A stretch of 10,604 nucleotides of DNA from JBDNBY01 sp039767595 (GTDB lineage: Bacteria; Pseudomonadota; Alphaproteobacteria; Rhodobacterales; Rhodobacteraceae): positions 1-10,604 of the forward strand of contig JBDNBY010000026.1 in assembly GCA_039767595.1 (NCBI GenBank), given 5' to 3'. The notes below the pieces were generated by a model that was given only the letters and a program-made list of their open reading frames with translations, was not told the origin of the DNA and did not search any database. Position 1 is the first letter of the stretch. Each line of letters begins with the position of its first letter. The position numbers were made by a program, and so were the translations under genes. Below are positions 5,318 through 10,604 of this stretch, piece after piece.

Positions 5318-7198
5318 ATGTCGCAATTGGTGGAATTAGAGATTGTGCACGCTGCGGCCATTGTGTGGATGAGCAATCCGCCGTCCAATGTGATGTCGCG
5401 TGCCATGCTTCAGGATCTTGGGGATCATATCGACGCTCTTCAAGAACGAGAGGATATTGATCGGATCATTCTGACGGGAGGCAGTTATGCGTTTTCCACG
5501 GGATACCTTTTGGCCGATTTGCGCGATACATCGACATCGGTTGCGATTTTTGATCTGTGTCGCAAAATTGAGACATCACGCATTCCAATCATCGCCGCAG
5601 TGAGCGGTACTTGTGTGGATGGCGGCTTTGAACTGGCTTTGGCCTGCGATTGGCGCATAGTGGCACCGCAGGCGCACCTTGGGTTTCCCTATGCTCAGTT
5701 TGACATATGCCCGCCGTCGGGGGCATTGCAACGGTTGGTCTATCTTGTGGGGGTGCAGGAAAGCTTTGACATTTTCTTAGCAGGCGCGGCGATCAAGGTC
5801 GAGGATTTGGCGCACTCTGGCTGTATCGATTTGATAGATGACGCACCCCTTCAGCTGGCGCGCGAGATGGATCTATCTGGCACGCGGGGTGTGCCCCCCT
5901 TGGATCCGCAGAATTTTACGGCTCAAATTGCCGAGTTTCGCGCGCAAATCACCCCAGAAGATTCGCATGTCCTTATGGAAATTGCGCGGTTGATTGAGGG
6001 CGCGCACCTACTGCCATATGAGCAGGCTTTGAATGTTGAGCATGAATACGCTAAAGCGCAACTGTCCTCTGACCGATTTGCCGCAGTGTGCTATCGCGCG
6101 CGTGCCGAGCAGTACGCCACAGCCGCCCACCGACAGCATGCCTTGACCCATGTGACGTGTATCGGTCATTCGACGCTTCGCGAATATATCGCTTCGCAAG
6201 CGGCAGCTGCGGGAGTTGGTGTTCATATTAGCACCCCAGATGCCCCTATTCCCGAAGGCACAGATCTAGTCCTAGTGTTTGATGCCTTTGACGGGCCGGA
6301 GCGATTTGCGCAGGCCGTTGAAAAAATGCGCCGTTTGGGTGATGTGCCGCGGTTTTTTGTGGCGGCCAGCCTAGAGGATGACTGGCCCGCATTACCGCCG
6401 GAGCTGCGGGCCGATGTGGGCGGTGTCGAATTTGCCTTGAAAGAGGGGCGGGATGTACGCGCTGCGTTACTCTGTGCCGCGCGGCTGCGCGATCGTCAGG
6501 CGCTACAAGGGTTTTTAACGCAAATGGGCATTATTCCCATCGCTGTCCCTGATCAAGCGATCGGCGTAACGGGGCGCATTATGAGTGGTTTTGCCCTCAG
6601 TTACGAGGCGTTATTGCGCCGCGGTCATAGCTTGGAAGAGATTGACAGCGCGCTTGAGGCGCTTGGCTTTGCATATCCGTTTGGGCACGTCGCGCGTGCT
6701 CTTGGGCCCGAAGGGGTGGTTGAGTTATGCCAGCGTTTTGATGTGGGCCCCACACCGTTTTATCACATGCTCATTGCGCAGTCGGTCACATTCGATCCCG
6801 AAGATGCGAGCGATCTTGCCCAATTGGCAGATCACAGTGCCAGCTATCTGCGGCATGTTCGGAAAATTCAAAGGCATGCGGTAGCGGGGCCATTGATGGT
6901 GTTGCTTGAAATGTGCCAAGCCTGCGAAATTGAGCGGCTCAGTGATATCGACATATGGCTCAACGAGGCGTTAGGACTGGATCGCGGCGCGGGTGGCCTT
7001 ATCGCCTTGGCGCAAAGACTGGGTGTCGTGAATATGAGGGCAGTGTTATCAGAAAACGCGCAGTGGTCCCCCGCGGCATGGCACGTGCCCAAGGGGCTTG
7101 AACATCTGTTGATCGATGCGGGGCGCCTTGATGATGCGGCGCTGCGCAAAGGTGGTTTAGCGTTAGCTGAGGTAAATTCCCATAATCACACAGCATAG
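5318..7198 (+). CDS. Degenerate enoyl-CoA hydratase/3-hydroxyacyl-CoA dehydrogenase fusion
   Basis: Protein of 626 residues with the FadB/FadJ order: crotonase domain (about 1-190), linker, Rossmann-like domain (about 278-390), then two 3-hydroxyacyl-CoA dehydrogenase C-terminal helical domains (about 405-500 and 530-620; EEIDSALEALGF and DIDIWLNEALGL). The first catalytic Glu of the hydratase is kept (E105 in DGGFELALACD). The second, exactly 20 residues on, is Tyr (Y125 in GFPYAQF). The NAD-binding glycine loop GxGxxG is replaced by IGHSTL (282-287). The catalytic HxFxP-type motif of the dehydrogenase is not found near residue 366, where VEFALKEG stands. The frame is intact over its whole length with ordinary codon use, so the gene seems maintained. 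It may be a pseudoenzyme, an acyl-CoA binding or regulatory protein, or an enzyme with a changed reaction. Its 3' end overlaps the convergent small gene by 36 bp. Confidence 0.85.
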   Translation: MSQLVELEIVHAAAIVWMSNPPSNVMSRAMLQDLGDHIDALQEREDIDRIILTGGSYAFSTGYLLADLRDTSTSVAIFDLCRKIETSRIPIIAAVSGTCVDGGFELALACDWRIVAPQAHLGFPYAQFDICPPSGALQRLVYLVGVQESFDIFLAGAAIKVEDLAHSGCIDLIDDAPLQLAREMDLSGTRGVPPLDPQNFTAQIAEFRAQITPEDSHVLMEIARLIEGAHLLPYEQALNVEHEYAKAQLSSDRFAAVCYRARAEQYATAAHRQHALTHVTCIGHSTLREYIASQAAAAGVGVHISTPDAPIPEGTDLVLVFDAFDGPERFAQAVEKMRRLGDVPRFFVAASLEDDWPALPPELRADVGGVEFALKEGRDVRAALLCAARLRDRQALQGFLTQMGIIPIAVPDQAIGVTGRIMSGFALSYEALLRRGHSLEEIDSALEALGFAYPFGHVARALGPEGVVELCQRFDVGPTPFYHMLIAQSVTFDPEDASDLAQLADHSASYLRHVRKIQRHAVAGPLMVLLEMCQACEIERLSDIDIWLNEALGLDRGAGGLIALAQRLGVVNMRAVLSENAQWSPAAWHVPKGLEHLLIDAGRLDDAALRKGGLALAEVNSHNHTA

Positions 7199-7378
7199 TC
7201 CGAGTACGCTGAGTAAAAGAGAACCGAGGTTGATTGGGATGAGTTTTTGCAAAGCGGCGCGCATCGCCTCGTCTTCGAGCGGTTGCTTGCGCAGCTTGAC
7301 GGCACTTACGATGAAATAGATCAGCCCCAAGAGACCAACTAAGCTGATGACAGCACCAGACCAAATTAAAGCAGGCAT
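7163..7378 (-). CDS. Small two-helix membrane protein, unknown function
   Basis: Protein of 71 residues. Helix one spans about residues 5-27 (WSGAVISLVGLLGLIYFIV). A charged cytoplasmic-type loop follows (KLRKQPLEDEAMRAALQKL), then helix two at about residues 49-69. The pattern of two helices around a basic/acidic loop is typical of uncharacterised Rhodobacteraceae inner-membrane proteins. I do not recognise a named family. The ATG at 7378 is preceded by AAGGA at a spacing of about 10. The stop lies inside the convergent hydratase-dehydrogenase gene (36 bp overlap). It is transcribed alone and has no operon partner in view. A shadow frame is possible, but the hydrophobic pattern and ribosome binding site favour a real gene. 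Confidence 0.72.
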   Translation of the reverse strand: MPALIWSGAVISLVGLLGLIYFIVSAVKLRKQPLEDEAMRAALQKLIPINLGSLLLSVLGLCCVIMGIYLS

Positions 7379-7406
7379 GCGTTGATTTTCCTTTTCTAAA
7401 GTGATG

Positions 7407-7434
7407 CGCCTTGTGTCCCGTCAGGGATTAGGCG
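7407..7434. other. Imperfect hairpin in the leader between divergent genes
   Basis: CGCCT (7407-7411) pairs with AGGCG (7430-7434), and TCCC (7416-7419) pairs with GGGA (7424-7427) around a GTCA loop. The stem is broken by an asymmetric 4/2 internal loop. On the plus strand ATTTT follows, which makes it weakly terminator-like. It lies in the 163-base gap before the GapR gene. Otherwise I find no convincing promoter or RNA gene in that gap. Confidence 0.3.
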
Positions 7435-7532
7435 ATTTTGGGCCTGCAGACAAGCTTTGCCCTTGCGAGGGGAGGGGATGTTGCATTAAGTCATCCTCAG
7501 AGCAGACTTATCATCGAAACATTTTACCCCAC

Positions 7533-7537
7533 GGAGG
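7533..7537 (+). promoter_or_regulatory. Strong ribosome binding site for the GapR gene
   Basis: GGAGG lies 4 bases before ATG 7542. It fixes the start at MSEDAH and rules out the longer in-frame extension back to 7401. Confidence 0.8.
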
Positions 7538-7541
7538 CCCT

Positions 7542-7790
7542 ATGTCCGAGGATGCCCATAGCGCAACGTCACAAGAGTTGCGTCAGTTTATCGAACAATT
7601 TGAACAACTTGATGCTGAAAAAGCCAAGCTTGCAGAATTGCAAAAAGAAGTCATGGCAGAGGCCAAGGGCCGCGGCTATGACACCAAAGTGATGCGCAAA
7701 ATTGTGGCCCTGCGCAAACGTGATCGTGATGAAATTGCTGAAGAAGAGGCAATTTTAGACATGTACAAAGAAGCGCTGGGCATGTCCTAA
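7542..7790 (+). CDS. gapR: GapR-type nucleoid-associated protein (DUF2312)
   Basis: Protein of 82 residues, close to the usual family length of about 80-90. The whole chain is helical and highly charged: QELRQFIEQFEQLDAEKAKL, then LQKEVMAEAKGRGYD, then VMRKIVALRKRDRDEIAEEE and the C-terminal LDMYKEALGM. These are the hallmarks of DUF2312, which forms coiled-coil oligomers. In Caulobacter, GapR binds AT-rich, overtwisted DNA and works with topoisomerases ahead of replication and transcription forks (established). It is nearly universal in alphaproteobacteria and usually stands alone, as here. The start is set by a strong GGAGG. The gene ends 25 bp before the convergent interrupted gene, and I see no clear terminator hairpin between them. 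Confidence 0.93.
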   Translation: MSEDAHSATSQELRQFIEQFEQLDAEKAKLAELQKEVMAEAKGRGYDTKVMRKIVALRKRDRDEIAEEEAILDMYKEALGMS

Positions 7791-7815
7791 ACGCGACGGC
7801 GGGGCGAGGGGCAGT

Positions 7816-8697
7816 TTATAACGCCAAAAGCCTAACCCCGTCGATCTGTGATATTTGCCCTAGATCATCCTCATAGAGCGTGGTCAGGGCGGTCACGGTA
7901 TTCTCGTCCCATTCGGGGATGGTTATCTCTTGTTCAATTGCTTCAGGTTTGGCGTATTTGCGCAAAAAGGCCAATGCGGCGCGCATGCGTTGCTCATGAT
8001 TTAAATTTGCCCGCGCTTTGAGGTATGTCCGAAACTGTCGATAGCCGTCTTGTGTAATGACATTGGCCAGCATATCAAAGGCGCCGGTGATGCGGGTGCC
8101 AGGGGGCAATCCTGCCATACGCCGCATGATCCCGCCCCATAACACAGGGGTATCTTCGTCGCACCATAGGGTGAACTTGATCTGTGGAAACGCGCGTTGG
8201 AGCCGCGCAAACAGATGCGATCAACGCAGCTGCATCGGGTCAGTTTGCGGTAAAAAGGTTGAAAACGACTGTGCCCCAGATGAGCCGTAGAGATCATTGA
8301 GCCAAGTCGCCGGATTACGGATAGCTAGACAAATTTCTAAATCATACCCCTCGAACAAAGAGGCCAGCGCCGCTATGCGCCGCTCTGCCGTGGGGTAGAG
8401 GATGTTGCCCTCGATGGCGATTTGCGGGGGGCCAAAGAAATCTGTGTTCGACAAGACGACGCGGGACACAGCAGATAAATCTTGGTCCAACACGTCATCC
8501 CAAAACATAACATCGGCGTCCGGCGCAGGCTTGCCTTGGCTTAGGGCATTGAGCGTATCGCGCAACAGCGCACGGTAGCGCCGCGGGGCGGGTATAGCGA
8601 TGCCTTGTTTGGCAAAGCCTTCTCTGTTGCGCAGTAACCCTTTGATCAAGCGATCATTATCAGTTACATGAGCTCCTGCGTGTAAAATAAGTTTCAT
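7816..8697 (-). pseudogene. Sulfotransferase-like protein, frame broken by an in-frame TGA
   Basis: A 293-codon frame is interrupted only at codon 159 (TGA, 8223-8221). The frame resumes in phase and runs to TAA at 7816. The N-terminal part (158 residues) begins MKLILHAGAH, like the beta strand and phosphate-binding loop of P-loop sulfotransferase-like proteins, and later has LEICLAIRNPATWL. The loop lacks the expected GxxKT/GT pattern. The distal part reads SHLFARLQRAFPQIKF, then LWCDEDTPVLW, then RRMAGLPPGT, and ends in acidic helices (PEWDENTVTALTTLYEDDL). From memory, Rhodobacteraceae homologues carry both parts in one chain, with Trp where the TGA stands, so a TGG to TGA change is likely. 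I chose ATG 8697 because it opens the MKLILH motif; its ribosome binding site is weak. It may be a recent pseudogene, a readthrough product or a sequencing error. Confidence 0.75.
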
Positions 8698-8720
8698 TGC
8701 ATTTTTTCTTTGGCTAAGCG

Positions 8721-8744
8721 CGCTACAACATCGTAGATCTAGCG
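8721..8744. promoter_or_regulatory. Inverted repeat CGCTA-N14-TAGCG between divergent genes
   Basis: CGCTA (8721-8725) and TAGCG (8740-8744) flank a nested CTAC (8723-8726)/GTAG (8733-8736) pair in the 75-base divergent region. It could be an operator for either gene. The repeats are short and may be chance. I see no clear promoter pair for either direction here. Confidence 0.25.
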
Positions 8745-8772
8745 TCAAAGTAAACCCTAGGACAATCTCTGA

Positions 8773-10458
8773 ATGATGCAAACGGTAAATTCATCACAGC
8801 GCCGCAGTTGGCTTTCTCGTGTGATGCAAAATGTCAACATTCTTAGCGGCCTCGCAGCAGTGATGGCCGGTTTAGTGCTATTGCCGATGTTGGCGGTTGT
8901 GTGGATTGCCCTGTTTCCCAGTGATAATATCTGGCCACATTTGCTGGCGACGACCTTCCCTGTATATATGAAAAACACGCTCATCTTAATGATTGGGGTG
9001 GGGATCTGTACCATATTAGTGGGGACTGGCTGTGCTTGGATGTCTGTGCGGTTTTCGTTTTGGGGGCTATCGTGGTTGCGTTGGGCAATGTTAATGCCGC
9101 TGGCGATCCCAGGGTATCTGGGGGCGTATTCCTTGGTTGATTTGCTGGAATATGCCGGGCCCGTGCAAACGGGGATGCGCGCCGTGATGGGATATCAAAG
9201 CGCGCAAGATTATTGGTTTCCGGAAATTAGATCCATGGGCGCAGCGATCATAATTTTGTCGGCGTCACTTTATCCTTATGTCTATTTGCTCGCACGCGCT
9301 TCGCTTCAAAGTCAAAGCGCAGGGATGGAGGACGTCGCCCGCTCAATGGGATACGGCGGATGGACGCGGTTATGGAAGATTTCGCTGCCCCTTGCGCGCC
9401 CTGCGATTGTAGCAGGGGCAGCCGTGGCGATGATGGAGGCGGTCAATGATTTTGGCACGGTTGACTATTTCGCAGTGCAAACGCTGACGACAGGCATTTT
9501 TTCAACGTGGTTTGAACGCAGCAATCCGGGCGGCGCGGCGCAGTTGTCGCTCAGTGTTTTAATTTTAGTCGGGGCGCTCATTTTGATTGAGCGGCGTTCG
9601 CGGCGGCGGCAACGCTATTTCGACACGACGCGGCACTCTCGAGCCCAACGTGCTGTTGTGTTGCGTGGGTGGCGTGCAGGGGTTGCCTTTGGCTTGTGTT
9701 TCATGCCCTTTGCCGTTGGCTTTATTTTGCCCTTTGCGGTTCTGGGGTATCATGCCTTTGGCGAGATGGAGGTCTGGCGCGATCCAGACCTTTGGCGTGC
9801 TCTGCGTAATACAATCAGCGTGGCGGCCCTGACGGCACTTGTGGCGACCTTAATGGCGATCTTGATCCTCTATGCAGCCCGCCTGTCCAGCGCGCCCAAG
9901 GCGCGGGCCATCTTGCCAGTGCTCGGGCTGGGCTATGCCGCACCGGGGGCTGTATTGGCCGTTGGCGTGCTCATCCCATTTGCGGCCTTTGATAATTGGT
10001 TTGCCGATTTGATTTACGAGAGCACCGGCTGGGATCCAGGACTGTTGATCACGGGGACGCAGGTGGCGATTGTGATGGCATTGACTGTAAGATTTTTCGC
10101 AGTGCCACTGGGCGCGATTGACACGGCGATGGCCCAGATGCCACCCAACCTTGGTGCCGCGGCGCGCTCTTTGGGCAAAGGGCATCGAGATACATTGCGC
10201 CATGTCTATGTGCCACTGATCGCCCGTGCGGCGTCTGCGGCGGTCTTGCTCGTCTTTGTCGATAGCGTCAAAGAATTGCCAGCGACGATGATCTTAAGGC
10301 CCTTTAATTACGAGACATTGGCGACACGCACTCATAACTTCGCGTCTCTCGAAGACTTATCGCGCGCCGCACCGTCAGCCATTGGAATCATTGCGGTGGG
10401 ACTTGTGGCCGTGCTGATCCTCGCGCGCTCACGGTTATCGCCGCATTCAGAGAGTTAG
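8773..10458 (+). CDS. Iron(III)-type ABC transporter permease (fused, two domains)
   Basis: Inner-membrane protein of 561 residues made of two tandem binding-protein-dependent permease domains with about 12 helices, the layout of FbpB/SfuB-type ferric iron permeases. Each half has the cytoplasmic EAA loop that docks the ATPase: EDVARSMG at 186-193 followed by LWKISLPLARPAI, and GAAARSLG at 461-468 followed by VYVPLI. Other FbpB-like stretches are MPLAIPGYLGAYSL, NDFGTVDYFAVQTLTTGIFSTWF, SVKELPATMILRPFNYETLATRTH and the central linker RRSRRRQRYFDTT. The start is ATG 8773 or the adjacent ATG 8776, after a modest AGGA at 8759. No periplasmic binding protein or ATPase gene is beside it: upstream is a divergent gene and downstream a terminator and tRNA. 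It must therefore use partners encoded elsewhere. Iron is the likely substrate; thiamine or phosphonate permeases of similar build are less likely. Confidence 0.88.
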   Translation: MMQTVNSSQRRSWLSRVMQNVNILSGLAAVMAGLVLLPMLAVVWIALFPSDNIWPHLLATTFPVYMKNTLILMIGVGICTILVGTGCAWMSVRFSFWGLSWLRWAMLMPLAIPGYLGAYSLVDLLEYAGPVQTGMRAVMGYQSAQDYWFPEIRSMGAAIIILSASLYPYVYLLARASLQSQSAGMEDVARSMGYGGWTRLWKISLPLARPAIVAGAAVAMMEAVNDFGTVDYFAVQTLTTGIFSTWFERSNPGGAAQLSLSVLILVGALILIERRSRRRQRYFDTTRHSRAQRAVVLRGWRAGVAFGLCFMPFAVGFILPFAVLGYHAFGEMEVWRDPDLWRALRNTISVAALTALVATLMAILILYAARLSSAPKARAILPVLGLGYAAPGAVLAVGVLIPFAAFDNWFADLIYESTGWDPGLLITGTQVAIVMALTVRFFAVPLGAIDTAMAQMPPNLGAAARSLGKGHRDTLRHVYVPLIARAASAAVLLVFVDSVKELPATMILRPFNYETLATRTHNFASLEDLSRAAPSAIGIIAVGLVAVLILARSRLSPHSES

Positions 10459-10490
10459 GGGATAAAATTTTTTCGAATTCCCCTATTTTT
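10456..10490 (+). terminator. Intrinsic terminator of the ABC permease gene
   Basis: TAGGGGA (10456-10462) pairs perfectly with TCCCCTA (10479-10485). The loop is AT-rich and contains AATT segments that could pair further. A run of five T (10486-10490) follows directly. The stem begins with the TAG stop codon itself, so the transcript ends right after the gene and the tRNA is transcribed separately. Confidence 0.85.
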
Positions 10491-10494
10491 CCGC

Positions 10495-10523
10495 TTGCAC
10501 CACAAGAAAATTCCGATTAATCA
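10495..10523 (+). promoter_or_regulatory. Weak candidate promoter of the tRNA gene
   Basis: TTGCAC (10495-10500), 17 bases, then TAATCA (10518-10523), ending 9 bases before the tRNA. The -10 match is poor. A promoter is expected here because an intrinsic terminator separates the tRNA from the permease gene. Confidence 0.35.
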
Positions 10524-10532
10524 CCCCCTCAC

Positions 10533-10604
10533 GCCCCTATAGCTCAGCTGGTAGAGCAATTGATTTGTAATCAATAGGTCCGCGGTTCGAGTCCGTGTGG
10601 GGGC
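10533..10604 (+). tRNA. tRNA-Thr (anticodon UGU)
   Basis: Complete 72-base cloverleaf. The acceptor stem GCCCCTA pairs with TGGGGGC at the 3' end (one T-G wobble). The D arm is GCTC/GAGC with loop AGCTGGTA. The anticodon stem ATTGA/TCAAT holds the loop TTTGTAA, which gives anticodon TGT and reads ACA and related Thr codons. The variable loop is AGGTC, and the T arm CGCGG/CCGTG holds the loop TTCGAGT. The last base of the acceptor stem is the last base of the window, so the discriminator base and any encoded CCA are not visible. Confidence 0.95.

Noticed and set aside
6999..7364. Minus-strand frame of 121 codons around the end of the hydratase-dehydrogenase gene
   Set aside because: It overlaps two better-supported genes, and the product has no coherent hydrophobic or domain pattern.
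7401..7541. Longer N-terminal extension of the GapR frame from an upstream start
   Set aside because: The extension has no family resemblance and no ribosome binding site, while ATG 7542 has GGAGG directly before it and gives the usual family length.
7816..8145. The distal part of the interrupted gene as an independent gene starting at GTG 8145
   Set aside because: Homology-like sequence continues upstream in the same frame to the TGA (SHLFARLQRAFP and onward), and no ribosome binding site precedes the GTG.
8221..8223. TGA read as selenocysteine or as Trp by an altered genetic code
   Set aside because: The family carries no known selenocysteine, I see no convincing stem-loop reason for one, and TGA ends other intact genes in this window.
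8698..8781. N-terminal extension of the sulfotransferase-like gene to 8781
   Set aside because: It would overlap the divergent permease start, and the recognisable N-terminal strand begins at the internal ATG 8697.

Overview
The window looks like chromosome from an alphaproteobacterium of the Rhodobacteraceae (Roseobacter group). The grounds are a GapR/DUF2312 protein, a Rhodobacteraceae-type FliM/FliN-like SpoA protein, an SLC5-STAC histidine kinase, a split YeeE/YedE pair and a Fe3+-type fused ABC permease. By eye the GC content is moderate, with TGA, TAA and TAG all used as stops. The taxonomic call is recognition from memory, not a search.

Positions 1-4300 (+) form a signalling block. 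A CheY-like receiver lacks its first codons at the window edge. A small two-helix membrane protein overlaps it by 4 bp, and a large CbrA/CrbS-like histidine kinase with an N-terminal Na+/solute-symporter domain overlaps that by 8 bp. These three look translationally coupled. After 56 bp comes a FliM-like protein with a divergent C-terminal SpoA domain. A strong hairpin over its stop codon closes the block.

Positions 4316-5166 (-) hold two overlapping genes for half-size YeeE/YedE membrane proteins, probably a sulfur-compound (thiosulfate-type) importer. They are transcribed from a promoter whose -10 region overlaps an ATTCA-N12-TGAAT inverted repeat, a plausible repressor site. Divergent from them, 5318-7198 (+) encodes an enoyl-CoA hydratase/3-hydroxyacyl-CoA dehydrogenase fusion in which most expected catalytic and NAD-binding residues are gone. 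It overlaps tail-to-tail with a small two-helix membrane protein (7163-7378, -).

Positions 7542-7790 (+) encode a GapR-type nucleoid protein. Facing it, 7816-8697 (-) is a sulfotransferase-like reading frame interrupted by one in-frame TGA where a Trp codon is likely. Divergent from that is an iron(III)-type ABC permease (8773-10458, +) with no ATPase or binding-protein gene in view. It ends in a clear intrinsic terminator, and tRNA-Thr(UGU) finishes exactly at the window end.

No gene-free stretch exceeds 300 bases. I saw no insertion sequence, CRISPR array or phage gene. The least ordinary items are the FliM-like protein beside a kinase and receiver, the degenerate beta-oxidation fusion, and the in-frame TGA.
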